Source: Cichorium intybus
Lineage: Eukaryota > Streptophyta > Magnoliopsida > Asterales > Asteraceae
Direction: 5' to 3'
DNA: 64,000 nt
NCBI GenBank assembly: GCA_023525715.1
Contig: CM042010.1
Location: 78,989,894 to 79,053,893 of the forward strand
Shown here: positions 50,090 through 63,507 of the stretch, piece after piece
How positions within the stretch are numbered: the stretch's first letter is position 1
Layout: every line of letters begins with the position of its first letter
Notes under the pieces: model-generated
Database searches by the model: none
Seen by the model: the letters and a program-made list of their open reading frames with translations, nothing else
What the model was told of the DNA's origin: nothing
Program-made: the position numbers and the translations under genes

Positions 50090-51581
50090 ATTTCCCCCTA
50101 TGTGATCATTACTGAAATAAGAACAGATTAAAATGTAAGGTTGAAAATTCTTGTAATTTGGATAAAACATTTATAAAACCATATCACTTGTTTTGAAAGA
50201 GTGTGACTAGATTTTACTTATGTTTTGAAAAATGTTTGTCAAGAATATTTGTTTCTGAATCAAAGTTTCATGTTCAATTATCAAAAGGTTTTTGTATATG
50301 TACTTTCATAATATTCCTTAAGATTTTATAACATTTATAAAGACGACAAGTGATCTTAATAGGTCGATTCAGATGAACTCTCATAGGTATAGCTCACACT
50401 TGATTGAGGTGTTTGTTTGTTCTGGGTGCAGAACGGGTGTATAATCACTAAAGATGAGTGATATCTCTCAGTTTGAAGGTGTTGACTTATGCTTAATGTG
50501 GATTTATACCTATATACTTTAGTCACTTGGTCTTCATATTAGATAATCAATCACATAAGACTGGTTTCGGCATTACTCAGAGGGTTTCTTCATTCATGCC
50601 ATTGATGTTCACTCTCTCTCCGTCGGGAAATGCATGTAGAGGGGTTTAGAAATATTCATAGTGCAGTTTGCAACTAAGGATATTCAATTATGAAGGCTAC
50701 AGTATCTCGGTAAATCTTTGGTTTTAACAGTTATATTTGATAAAGCATTTGAGAATCTGTTTGAGAGATGTCTGTCTTTATGGATTTTTGTAATAACTCT
50801 TCTTTTGCTTTGGTGAAGTGTTCACCTTTGTCTTTATCTTTTCTTGATTTGTGAAAAGATATCTGATGTGTTTACCAATTGTGATCTGTTGACATCATTT
50901 GCGTTTTGAGATTTTGAGTTTTCTTCTGGTTTTCTTGGATACGACTTTGTCGTTTCTTCAATTGTCAGACTTGCTATGCAAGATGAAATATCTTTTCTTG
51001 AAGTGGCTTGATTGAGGATAGGGATAGGTGATATAATAGACAGTTTGTCTAATATATAAAGAAATGATTGTATCGTCCCTGGTCATTTTGATATCTAAGC
51101 AAAAATGAGACTAGCATCACGGTATAAGAGTATAAATCCTATAAGTCATAACGAAAACACCTTTGCTCACAGAAATGAATTCCACTTAGCATTTAAAGAC
51201 GAGGCACAATTTCTCACATGGGTTTGGTTTTCATCTGAATCTCCTGATCTTATGTCCCTTAATAGATAAAATTGTTTATAATTGAAATAAATTCAAAGGG
51301 AATAGGAGAATGTACATAACAAAAGTGTTTGAAGTTTGAACCTTCTCTTTAATTAAGAATCAATATTACTGAGAACATTCATCGAGCATAAGTGTCTGAA
51401 AATTTAGTCACGAAGATGTTAATCACATGGTTTTGTAAATAAAAAAGATAAAACTATATCCTAATTTTTTGTGATTTTTGATTATGTGGATTTTTTTTGA
51501 AAATTTTGGTTATTTGAATGTTTTTGGATTTTCTTTTTGAATGAAAGTAAACACTCTTTTGTACAAACAAAAAGTAAGAGA
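50090..51581 (-). other. Untranslated 3' region of the SIRE-like element
   Basis: About 1.5 kb between the end of pol and the polypurine tract. Some SIRE elements carry an envelope-like frame here; I see no open frame of useful length on the minus strand. Confidence 0.7.
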
Positions 51582-54500
51582 TTAGGGATGGATGTTATCT
51601 GGATTCAACATTCCTAGACGGCCTAGGAAGTATTGAAACTTGGTTTCGTCTAGAGCCTTAGTAAAGACATCGGCAATTTGATCTTCGGTGTTTATGAAGT
51701 GCAATTCGATATGACCTTTTTGAATGTTATCTTTGAGGAAATGATATCGAATGTCGATGTGCTTTGTCATGGAATGGTGCACAGGATTGTGAGAAATGGC
51801 GATTGCGCTGGTTGAGTCACAAAATATGGGAATTTGTGATACTTTGTAGCCATAGTCACGTAATTGAGTTTGCATCCACATGACTTGTGAACAACAGCTT
51901 GCGGCAGCTACATATTCAGCTTCTGCGGTTGAAGTGGACATGCATGATTGTTTCTTTGAAGTCCAACTTACCAGTCTGCCTCCTAGAAATTGGCAAGAAC
52001 CAGATGTGCTTTTTCTGTCTAGTCTGCATCCTCCATAGTCGGAGTCGGTGAAGGCATTAAGCTGAAAATCAGAGTTAGCTGGATACCAAAGGCCAAGAGA
52101 TGGAGTTCCTTTAAGATATTTGAAAATTCTTTTCACAGCTATGGCATGAGATTCCATAGGATTGGCTTGGTATCTGGCACAGACACATGTAGAAAACATG
52201 ATGTCGGGTCTGCTGGCTGTGAGGTATAGGAGTGATCCTATCATTCCTCGATATTTCTTTTGATCAACAGGCTTGCCATTTAAGTCTGCATCTAATTTGT
52301 AACCAAGGGCCATTGGGGTTTTTGCTGTATTTGATTTGTCAAGAGAAAAACGAGTTAGAAGATTTTTGACATAATTTTCTTGATTGATGAAAATTCCATC
52401 TGATGATTGTTTGACTTGTAGTCCAAGAAAAGTAGTCATTTCTCCTATCATGCTCATCTCAAATTTGCTCTTCATCAAATCTGCAAACTTGATACTCAAG
52501 GATTCATCAGTAGAACCGAAAATAATGTCATCGACATATATTTGAACGATTAACAGATGTTTATTAAAACTTTTACGAAAGAGAGTTTGATCAATTGAAC
52601 CTCTTTTGAATCCTGATTCTTCTAGAAATGTTGACAATGTTGAATACCAGGCTCGAGGTGCTTGTTTTAAGCCATAAACTACTTTTTGTAACTTAAAACT
52701 GTGATTTGGGAACTGTGGATCTTCAAAACCTGGAGGTTGTTGAATATACACATCGCGATCAATCTCTCCATGTAAAAATGCACATTTTACATCCATTTGG
52801 TAAACTTTGAAGTTCTTGTGTGCTGCATATGCTAGAAAGATACGAATGGCTTCGAGTCTTGCAACTGGAGCATAAGTTTCATCGTAATCGATTCCTTCTT
52901 GTTGAGAATAGCCCTTGACGACAAGTCTTGCTTTGTTTCGACAAACTATGCCTTGATCATCAGTTTTGTTTCTGAAAACCCATCTTGAACCTACTATAGT
53001 AACATCGGGAGGAGTAGGAACAAGATCCCATACTTGGTTTCTTTCGAATTCAGCTAGTTCTTCTTGCATGGCTTTGACCTAGTCTGGATCTTTGAGAGCT
53101 GAATGGATGGTTTTGGGTTCGGTCATGGATAAGAATGCTCCGTATAAACATTCATTTGAGGTAGCGGCTCTTGTTTGAATACCAGAATTGGGATCTCCTA
53201 TAATTTGTTCTGCAGGATGATTTCTGGTCCATTTGTTTAGGCGAGTTTTTTCAGGTATTTCGATTGGTGTTTCTATGTCCCATTGTTCTTCTTGGTCAGG
53301 TGATTCTGTTGGGAATAGATTTTGGTTGTTGTCGGATATGTCTTTTTGGATTATAGGGTGAGAATGAGGTAATGAAGGTTCCCCCATAGATGATGCACCG
53401 GGATCATTTTGAACAGGTGGATTGGGAGTGTTCAAAGAGGGATTTGGTGTTGGTAATTCCCCCTCGACTTGATCTGTATTTTCTTGGTTTGATTGTGAAG
53501 TTTCTGCATCGGAGTTTCCTGTAGGAAAAGTAGAAGATGTTAGAAATTCAGAATTATAAGCGGTTTTGGGTTGTTCAAAAAGTAAATCAAGATCAATTTC
53601 TATGTCCGTAGAAGGCATTTGTTGAATTGGATTTTGAAAAATATTATCGATCATTTTAGAACCAAAATGTTGACGATCCAATTTCCTGACATAAAATTCA
53701 TCGAAATGAATATCGGTACTTTCTTCAATTACTCTAGTACGTTTATTCAGTACTCGATAAGCAGCTGAGGTAAAGGAGTAACCAAGGAAAATTCCTTCGT
53801 CTGATCTTGATTCAAATTTTGAAAGGTGATCTTTGTTATTCTTTATGAAGCATCGACAACCAAAAATATGAAAGAATTTGATGTTTGGTTTTCGGTTGTT
53901 AATGACTTCATATGGTGTTTTATGAAGTTGTTTATGGATTAAAGAACGATTTTGAGTGTAGCAAGCTGTTGCTATTGCTTCTGCCCAGAAGTATTGTGGC
54001 AGATCAGCAAAGATGAGCATTGATCTTGCAGCTTCGCACAGAGTTCGGTTCTTTCTTTCAACAACGCCGTTTTGTTGAGGAGTGTAAGGGGCTGAGAAGT
54101 TGTGTTCGATGCCTTTGTTTTTGAGAAATGAGTCAAGAGTTATGTTTTTGAACTCTAAACCATTATCACTTCGGATTCTTCGAACTGGTCATTTGAGCTT
54201 TAATTCAATCTGTTTGATGAAGTTGATTATTTCTTCAGGTGCTTCTGACTTTAGCCTTAAAAAGAAAACCCAAGTAAAGCGTGAGTAATCATCAATAATA
54301 ACAAGGATGTATTTCTTCCCTTTTATGCTTTGGGTTTTTGCAGGGCCGCAAAGATCAATGTACAGTAATTCTAGTGGTTCGGATACACTAGATTCAGAAA
54401 TGCTTTTATGAGAGGATTTGGACAGTTTTCCTCCTTCACAAGCTGCACAAAGAGTTTCATTATCAAGTTTCAGAAGTGGCAGTCCGCGAACAAGATCATT

Positions 54501-57500
54501 TGCAATCAACTTGTTGATGTAGCCGAAATTGAGATGGGAAAGACGACGATGCCACAACCAGCTAATATCAGCAGAAGCTTTGGACAAGAGACAGATGTCT
54601 GGTTTTCCATAGATAAGGTCCATATCTAGTGGATACATGTTGCCTAGACGATCAGAATTGACTAGAATGGCTTTGGTTTTGGCATCTGTGATTATGCTTC
54701 GTTGTTTGGTGAAAAGAACTTCATGATTGTTGTCACAAAGTTGTGATACGCTGATTAGGTTGTGTTTCAGGCCGTCAACGTAGGCTACTTTCTTGATGGT
54801 GAAGTGACCATTTGTTATGTTTCCATAACCTTTGATTCTTGCAGTCATGTTATTTCCAAAGGTCACATCTTGTTTGGATTCTGTGGGTTTGAAGTCTCGT
54901 AGAAAGCTCTGGTTTCCTGTCATATGCTTGGAGCAACCACTATCGATATACCATGTGCCATCCTTGGGCTCTCCAGCACATAATGCCTGCAATTAGACAG
55001 AAATTTTAGGTACCCAAACCAAGGTGGGTCCTGATTTATTAATGGTTTTTGATAACTTGGAATCATAGTAATATTTGTTGATTGGACGGAACGGTTGAGG
55101 CTTAAGTTGATTTATTAGGTTTTCCCAAAGTGAGATTTGTTTTTGAAAACCTGTCATTTGAAATGATTTCTGATTTTGTGAAAAGTATCCAATATGTGAA
55201 GATCTGTTTGATAACCTTTCTTTGTATCTGGGATCTGAATGGTTTTGGAAAACACTTTGATGATGGAATGGAATTTGGTGAAATGATGGTTTCTGAAAGT
55301 TCCTTAAGAGATTAAAGTTTATCTCTTGAAAGCGATTTTGAATTGGTTTTTGAAACGGTTTTTGTTTTGGATTAAAGGTTTGTTTTTGTGGCACAGCGCT
55401 TGGTTTCAAAGGTTTTTCTTTGAAAACAATGGGCTTGCTTTGTTCTTTTGGTTTAAAGACAGCTTGAATGGGTTGTTTATTTGTCTGTTGTTTCTTTGAA
55501 TACTTTTGTCCCAGACTGTTCTTTCCAATAAAGGTTGAGTTTAAAGAGGGAAAGACAGTTGGAGCAGAAGTACTTCCATTTTGATGATCAGAATTTTCTC
55601 CATTTAAGAAATTTTCAAGTTTGATTGTGCCATCATTCTTTGTTAGTTTAGTAGATCTCAATTGATGAGTTACTGAACTAGCAGAGTCTGATTCAGATTT
55701 TACAACTCTTTTGTATGACTTGTTGAAAAAAGTATCATCTGGGCTACAGTTGATTACTGTTTCATCATCTGAATCGTCCTCATTGGCAGATGAGAAAAAA
55801 TCTGGTTGAGGCGATTTAGAATTTTCACTAATTTTCCCATTTTCATTTTCAGTCTTTTCATTTTCAAAAGATTCTCTTCCAATTCCTGGTTTATAGTTCG
55901 TATCAATTTTGCCAGTTCCTAAGTTATTTGCTTTAGTGAAAACATCATCACTTAATTTTCTGGCAATATTGATAGAATCCAGTTTTCCTTGAAATCTTTG
56001 ATTTTCGGATTCAAGAAATTTGATTTGCTTTGAAGAATCATCTAGTTTTAGAATTAAACTAGTGTTGTTGTCAGTTAAATCTTGAACCTTTTGTTTTAAT
56101 TGAAGGACTTCCTTTTCTAAGGTATCTTTTATTTCAGATGAAATAACAGATTGATTTTTTATTTCTAAGTCCTTTTTTTGTTTTAGAGCTTCATTTAATT
56201 GTTCTAGGATGTGATTATTTTCTTCAGATTTTCGTTCAATGTCTCTTTCAAGTTTGTCTCTAGTCCTTGTGGATTCTCCAAATCTGAGTTGCAAGGTTTG
56301 TAATTCAGATTTGTAGATATCAGATTTGACTATTGTGTCATGATACAGTCTGAGATCAGCTTTTAGACTGTTCTCAATCTTAGTCATGTGGGACTCAAAT
56401 GGTGTTCTTGAAAGACCGAGATCTGAGATCATAGACCATACCTGATCGATGACATATGGAGCTCTTGTGGTTGGTTCATTGTCAGCCATGAAGCAGAAGT
56501 TTGACTGAGCTGGTTCAGTATCTGTTTCATCATCAGAAGTTGGCCAGTATTCCATGCTAGGTTCGTGGAATGCCATCAAAGCTTTTTGCTTTGCTTTCTG
56601 TTCTTGTTTCTTCAGCTCTTCGGCTTTTTGTGCATAGTAGGCTGAGTCTTTGACTTTGACTTTGGCTCGACAATCTCGGGCATAATGATTTAGTCCTTTG
56701 CATTTGTGACAAATGATTACTTCATCATCATCATCGTTATTGTCAGCCTTTTGGCTTTTAATGGGTGATCTTTCAGATGTTTGAGTTTGTTTCTGTTGAG
56801 ATGGTTTAGAATGATTTTGCTGAAATCCAGAACTTTGGTTATTATAAGAGTTGTGATTATTTTGAAAACCGCGATTCTAAAAGTTTTGTCCAAAAGTGGA
56901 TCTTTGTTGAAAATTTGGTCTGAAGTTTGATTGATTATGATGTGGCAAAAATCTTTCGAGATTAGTGTTTGCTACCAAAGCGCACAATTGTTGGTAATCA
57001 GCTTCATTATTTGGATCAGACAAGTCACAAGAATTACTTGAAAAAGCTTGGTTTTGATTTAAATCTATTTGACTTTGATCATGAAAATATGTTTGGTTTT
57101 GAGAGGATGTTGACAACAAAGCAAGTGGTCCTCCAAAGGAAGTAGACGTTGGTGGGTCAATCGAGGATTCATACGATTGTAATTCTCCGTACAGATTGTA
57201 CAAAGATTCAGTATGAATTGCCGGATTTCCCTGAATGATGAGTTTGACCATTTTCCAGCTTTCATAAAGGTTGTTTAAAAATTTGAGGTTTATCTCATGC
57301 TGTGACTTTTTAATGCCCAAATTATTCATTTTGATGGTAATGAGATTGAACCTGTCATGAGCATCATGGATGGTCTCATGTGAAAACATTTTGAAGTTGT
57401 CAAATTCGTTTAAAACATATGTTTTCTTGTTTCCAATGATTCTCTCATTTCCTTCAAAACGATTTTTCAAAGTTTGCCAAATTTGGTTTGCAGTTAAAAG

Positions 57501-57806
57501 GATTATATCATTCATTTGGCTTAGAATACTATGGGGTATTCCAGACACAAGCTCCTTTTTGGCTTGAAGTTCAAGTTTCTTCCTTTCATTCAGTATATCC
57601 AAGTTACTCGTAAGAGAGGTCATGTTATCTGGTAGAGATCCGTCTACACATTTCCACACATCTTCACTTATAGAGTTGAGATGAAGATTCATACGACCTA
57701 CCCATGATTTATATTCTTCGGGAATAAGAATGGGTGCTCGAGTACCTGAACCTATACTGTTAGCAATAGATACAAAATTTATGTTTGAGTAGTTTGCGGA
57801 AGACAT
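51582..57806 (-). pseudogene. SIRE-like gag-pol polyprotein with four in-frame stops
   Basis: A single minus-strand frame of about 2075 codons with no frameshift. Gag starts at 57806 (MSSANYSNINF). A zinc knuckle, CHKCKGLNHYARDC, lies near 56669-56712, followed by a long lysine/glutamate-rich, coiled-coil-like segment (56400-55950). Protease has YIDSGCSKHMTG at about 54950. Integrase has the zinc finger (HRRLSHLNFG) and core motifs IDLCGP, IRSDNG and NGVVERKNR. RT begins near 53069 with catalytic IYVDDIIFGS, and RNase H has TDSDYGGCRLDRKSTSG. Stops are TAG 56877-56879, TAA 54993-54995, TGA 54189-54191 and TAG 53079-53081; each can come from CAG, CAA, CGA or TGG by one C-to-T or G-to-A change. 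Size and order fit SIRE/Maximus. It cannot make a full polyprotein. Confidence 0.93.
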
Positions 57807-58099
57807 TTTTTTTTTGTTAACGAAAATGTGATGTTAAAATGAAAGTTTTAAAGAAAACTTATTGGTGGTTTATAAAAACGCTACACAAAAGTTTTCGACA
57901 AAAATTTTCAAAATAAATCACACAAGTAATTTTTGAATGGTTTTTTTTTTAATATTTTAATTTTTTTTTAATTTTTTTTGTTGAACAAGTGATATTAAGA
58001 TGAAATTTTTAAAGGAAACTTATTGGTGGTTTATAAAAACGCTACACAAAAGTTCTCGACAAAAATTTCAGATTAAATCACACAAGCTCTGATACCAAT
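57807..58099 (-). other. SIRE-like leader with primer site
   Basis: Short leader between the gag start and the right LTR. It contains a ~161-bp tandem duplication (ttattggtggtttataaaaa at 57859 and 58020) and ends with the primer site at 58086-58097. Confidence 0.85.
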
Positions 58100-59425
58100 T
58101 GTTGAAAATACGATTACCGATCACCACGAATAAGGGTTTTTAAGCCGATTACTGTGTGACAGATATGTATTTTATCTATAATATGCGGAAATAAATAAGA
58201 GTTGCGGAATAAGATAAAACAGTAAATCTAAACTAGACAATATTTAAATGGACAGAAAGCGGTAAATTAGAAGTTAAATGTTAGATGTAATAAACGCCAT
58301 TATCAACGATAACGTGTTTTTACAGTAAATAAAAAGGTTAGAAGTTAGAAGTTAGAAATTAGATGTTAGATGTAATAAACGCCATTATCAACGATAACGT
58401 GTTTTTACAATAAATAAAAATGTTAGAAGTTAGAAATTAGATGTCTCGGTTAAATACAGTCCACATGTGTTTTCGTTGTCACGGTTCAATTTTTATGTCT
58501 TGGATGTTTGGTATAGTTGATTTATAACAGTTTCAATAAATCAATAATAACACGGATAATTTCAAAAGAACTTATCGATAGCAGATGAATATGACGATTT
58601 TCTTTGAAGCTTCGATTCTTGTTCTTTGCTCGGGTTTTCTTGATGTGTCGATTTCTTGTTCTTTTAGATAGGATGAGGTTTTGGTGATATTTGATATCGG
58701 GTAAAGGTTGTTTGGAGGTTTGAAGTTTGGTGTCGGGTAGAGGTTGTTTAGAGGTTTGAAGTTTTGGTGTCGGGAGGATATCTTGTTTCTTGCGGTTGTG
58801 CGGTTTGATTCTTGTTGGCAAATGCAGAAATTTGAGAGTCTTGAGGTTTCTGGTCGTGAGTTTCTTGGAGAGTATATGAGTGTATAATGCTTGGTTGATT
58901 GGGTGTAACAAAACAGCAAGAGAAAGGCTCAATTTATAGTTTCTGAACACACAGCGTTCGCATCGCGACCGGGCATGCCGTCGCGTCGCGAAGGTGCTTG
59001 GCTGGTGGTCGGTGCGCTTTTTGTCGGGTCAGTGCGTCTTCGCTGGTATGTCGAGCTTTTCGTCGCGTTTCCTTTTGGTCGCGTTGCTTTTGGTCGCGTC
59101 ACGAAGTATAGTGCGTTGGTAGTCTCGCGATTAGAAAGTTGGTGGTGTCACATTGAGGGGTTTCGCGATGGTGGTCTTCGCGTCGCGACAAGGAGGTCCG
59201 TCGCGTCGCGAGCGCTGTAGCAGTCTGATATTTTGTATTTTGCTCTTTGGTACGTAGCGTTACTTCCTCAGGTTTGGATGTTTTCTCAAAGTTTCTCGGG
59301 TCTTGATTTATTTTTGTTTTTGATCTCGAATTCACACAATCTGAAATAAACTGATAATATTTGTTAGATAATAACAGTACATCTTATTTCAGTGATTGTC
59401 ACATACAAAAATATATTTTTCAACA
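58100..59425 (-). mobile_element. 5' LTR of the SIRE-like element
   Basis: 1326 bp, the same length as the left copy, with TATA box near 58928-58939. A handful of substitutions remove CpG sites relative to the left LTR, for example tcacga for tcgcga near 59100. Confidence 0.95.
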
Positions 59426-59967
59426 ATATCCATGCATTTTGACAAGCCTATTTTGGAAGCTGCAATGAAACTCAACGTTGGATCAACACAGTTGAAGCAA
59501 CGTTGTAGGAAGTTAGGCATCAAAAGTTGGCCTTGACGACAGATTAAGAGTCTACAAACTCTTATTAACCATACTCAGGTTAAGAATTGTATTTCTTTCT
59601 CCACAATTTCAATGCCATGAGATTGTAATGACTGAAAGTATTTATGCAACAGAAATTGGATAATAATCCTAGTAGAGCAAACATAATATTTGGTCTAGAG
59701 AACGAGAAAAGAGCAATAGTCGAGGGTTCTAGTTCGAAGATAACTAATACCACAAAGAGATTGAGGCAAGCTGCCTTTAAGGCTGTTTACAAGAAAAGAA
59801 AGGTTCAGAAGAGGGAGGAAGCTTCATCAGGGACCCATACACAGCAACAATCTCTGCCTTCTATTTCTGCTATGAGTGGTTTTAACCTTGATTTTCTCAA
59901 GATCACAAGTGAAGAGAACCCAGAAGACTTGGCAGGTGACATAGCCCGCCTTTGGCTTTCAGATTGA

Positions 59968-60537
59968 ATTTCTACCAATATTAGTTTAATGGAACTGTTG
60001 GTAGGGATGATGGTAGGTTTTCGATAATAGTTATTGGTCAGGTATTATGGAATTGTCAGGTCTACTATGTAAGCATAGGGGTATAAGAGGTACATAAAGT
60101 GTCTAGATGTATGGTTCTATAGTATTATAAAATACCCCTGTAGTATTTTAGCTTTATATTTTGTTTTAGAGTTTCTTTGTATATGGTTCTTGGTAAGTTT
60201 TTAGACTTGTTATTCACTACGACTATTTCTAAGTACATGTTAGTCATACATTGGACAAATACAGTTGATCAGGCTCTATCTGTCCTAGGTATGATTACAT
60301 AACTACCTAGGCCTACTCGTAGTGTTCAACTTATCTTATTACTCTTGTATTGTTCTGGTTATGACACTGTTCTAGTATGTATGTACTTGTACTTATACTT
60401 TATAAAAATATCATTGTATTTTAAGTATACTTTGTACAGATTGTTTTAGAGAGTTTTAGTCCCATTGTATTTATAATTGTATATCTTAAATGGATTGATA
60501 TACTTAGTTCACTATAAACAATGCTCTGATACCAATC
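59968..60537. other. 3' flank of RKD-type copy B up to the primer site
   Basis: AT-rich with no gene. The minus-strand primer site of element B lies at its right end (60523-60534). It should be the leader of element B and the 3' flank of the carried gene at the same time. It does not resemble the flank of copy A. Confidence 0.55.
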
Positions 60538-63507
60538 TGTCACACCCCCAAACCACGATGGCGGAAACGTCTGAGGGTGGATGACTTCATGAACAGTATC
60601 ACAACAACGTTTGTACAATAGTGATCAAAGTAAACACATCCATCATATACATAATTGTAAATGTTACAAGAGTTCAAAAGATTGTATGTTTTAAATACAA
60701 TTAAAATATGATATCAAAATACATAGTATGACGCCATAGTGACCCATCATCAAAGGTTGTAGTTACCTTATCAATTTCCTGAGAATACAAGTAGTTTGAA
60801 AGAGTGTCAACATTACGTTGGTGAGTTCATAAGATTTTTGTATGAGAAAATCCATAATCATTTTTCCTTGTAAAATGATAGTGTTTGAAACCAGAAAATC
60901 TAATATTTTCTAATAAATGAGTCGTAGTCTTAAAACCCAAAGACCGAGAATGTATTAATATTTCTATACTTGAAAATAGTATTACGTAGTTTTATTCTTG
61001 TATGAAACAGTGTAAATAGATGTTTACTCGTAGACGAATCGTAGATTTAATCCTGTAAAACTCATATGTATAAGTAAACCATACTTACATTTATATAATT
61101 GATAAAACGTAGTTTTAATTTCCATAGAACCAGTTGTATAAGTAAAAACCATACTTATAGTTGTAACTTGTTAAAATGTAGTTTTAATACCATAAAACTT
61201 GTATGAGGAGTCTCTTTCCTTGTAAAAGGTAGTATTGTAATCCAAGAAAATCCAATATTTTCTTATAAATATATCCAAGTCTTAAAAACCCAAAGACTAA
61301 AATGTGAGCGTAGTTTGTAGTATAAACGCATTGAAAATGTATATTTCTACGTAAACAATTTATAAAGTTGATTTCCCATGCGAGACGCCCTATAACCATA
61401 CTGTGACCATGTAGGCCTGCTTCGACGTTCTTCAGGTGTCGGACTGTTATGACATTTGTCACCTCAGACCCGTCGGTCTAGCTGTAACTAGCAGCTCAGG
61501 TGCGGGGTTGTCAATCCCGTATAGATCTATACACAAATATCACGTTATCTTACCGAGACTCTGATTATAAATTTCAGGACTTATAGTATGTACTTAAATA
61601 AGCACTGTGAAGACCCGTCTCACAAAACTGTATGTATCAATCAACTTGTTTACTTCATTATCATTTTTCCATGATAATATAGTAATGTATAATAATTATA
61701 TATTTGTATATAATTAATTATCTTGTTCTAACGGTTATAGTAACATTTGTAACCACAAACTATTCCTATAATAGTTTATTTTTAGTTTTCTTGTCGTGAA
61801 AAGCATATATTTACGAATATATGTGAAATAACTTATTTAAATGGTTACAAACAATATCTTTTAAGATATTTTCCATAATAGTGGTGTAATAACTTGGTTA
61901 TACTATTTCTTAATTCAAATATAATATTTCATGACTATCAAATAAAGAACGGCCAGGTAGAAGATCAAATGGGGAGGCAGGACCCTTTCAGCGTATAAGC
62001 CTTTCGGAAATCCAACAACATAGCCCAAATGATCGGCCTAGACACCGCTCTCGTAAGTAGATCATTCGATATTATATTTTGGAACTATAATTGAATTGTT
62101 GTAATAATGATGTTTACAAAATTTACATTTTGTTTACTACTGTTACAAATGAGTATGAATAGCTATTTTTATAGTATAACTTGTATTCTCCCCCTTAAAA
62201 ACTTGAATAAATATAAAAAAGGGGTATGAACTCACCACAATGTCGACTAAGATCTTATCGCCAATTGTTGTTAGATCGCCCGACTCTTCGTGCTTCTAAC
62301 TCGAACTCACTATATTTATAACTAAAATAGCTACTTCTAACGCTCATTCTTCGTATATTTCTATATATATCGAAGAATCTTCTAACAATACTATCTAGTG
62401 ATATAGAGATCGAGATTTGAGGTGTGAGGAAATGAGAGGATTGAAGCCTCTATTTATAGTAAATTTATTTTCGTATAGCGGCCCTCAAGATACAAATATT
62501 TGACGATTATAGCTTTTAAAATTTATTTGTGACAAAACATACCCTTAAAATACTCTTTAAATAGATTTAATAGTTTTTATATAAAATAAATGATTTTTGT
62601 TTATAAAAATATAATCTACAAAAAATCGTAGTTTAATAATATCAATTTTTTAACTAACAGTCCTTAACGAATTAACGAAAGGGTATTCATTGTAAGTTTA
62701 ATAAAAATATAGGGTTTAAATGTAAATACAATTTCATTTTAAAGAAAAAGAAAAGATTAAATATAAAACTAATATCAATAATATTAAATTTTGACGTCAG
62801 ACTATTCGTATCGACGACACCGTTTTGACGGTAAATTTTTCCATTTTATAAAACGACATAATATTATTGATAAACTTAAAAATACGTATTGAATACGTAG
62901 TGTTCGATTCAAATAAAATATAAAATAAAATTAAAATAAAATAATATAAAAAAATTAAAATAAAATTAAAATAAAATAATATAAAAAAATTTTATATAAA
63001 ATAAAATTAAAATAAAATAATATAAAAAAAATTTTAAACTTTCAATTCAAATCTCCACCTACCGGTGGAGACTAAAATTTTGTTTTGTTTTGTTTTTTTA
63101 TTAATAAAAATAAATAAATTAAACGTCGTTTTCAAGTTAAATTAAACGTTTTTCTATCATAACTTTTTAAATATAACGTTTGGTAAAAATATAAATATAA
63201 ATTCGGGACCGTCGTAATTTTATCTACGTTTTGATATAAAATTTGTAATATTCCGAAGAGTTTTAAATTTTTACCGTTCACTATTCACGCTGGTCACCAT
63301 TCACGACGTAAATTTGTTTTTTTATATATTAAAAACATCTACTTGGCAGTGTTTGTTCGTATAATTGACTTAAATTAGCATACTTAGTATTATAATATCA
63401 AATAATACATCGTAGAGATTATGAAATTTACATTTCAATATATTGACCTAACGTACGCTCTGGTTGACTTGAGTTGACTTTCGTTGACTAATTTGACAGT
63501 TGTCACA
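60538..63507 (-). mobile_element. 5' LTR of element B
   Basis: 2970 bp, TGTCACACCC to TTGTCACA, matching 37421-39989 plus 46091-46502 throughout with scattered substitutions. An AT-rich stretch present once in the left LTR (about 39897-39940) is expanded to about three ~36-bp copies here (62925-63030). The frame at 61184 is LTR sequence shared with the left copy. Confidence 0.92.

Larger units (their letters stand above)
48764..59425 (-). mobile_element. SIRE/Maximus-like Ty1/copia element nested in RKD-type copy B
   Basis: 10,662 bp with equal 1326-bp LTRs (48764-50089, 58100-59425; TGTTGAAAA to TTTTCAACA) and the 5-bp duplication atatc (48759-48763, 59426-59430). The polypurine tract TAGGGGGAAAT (minus strand, 50100-50090) is on the left and primer site TGGTATCAGAGC (minus strand, 58097-58086) on the right. 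The LTRs differ at roughly ten positions by eye, so this is a young insertion. A single long gag-pol frame occupies 51582-57806. Confidence 0.96.
47948..59967 (+). pseudogene. RKD: RKD-type RWP-RK gene, copy B, split by a SIRE-like insertion
   Basis: Proposed exons are 47948-48053, 48138-48272, 48337-48763 continued at 59431-59578, and 59653-59967. With the 10.7-kb insertion (48764-59425 plus the atatc duplication) set aside, exon lengths sum to 1131 bases, exactly 377 codons. So before the insertion only one defect is visible: TGA at 59534-59536 inside the RWP-RK signature (KSWP, stop, RQ), best explained by CGA to TGA. The domain's N-terminal helix is left of the insertion and LKQRCRKLGI is right of it. 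Upstream of the domain a peptide motif close to QDHFQLIQSN occurs three times. The C-terminus is shorter than copy A's, ending DLAGDIARLWLSD. Confidence 0.8.
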
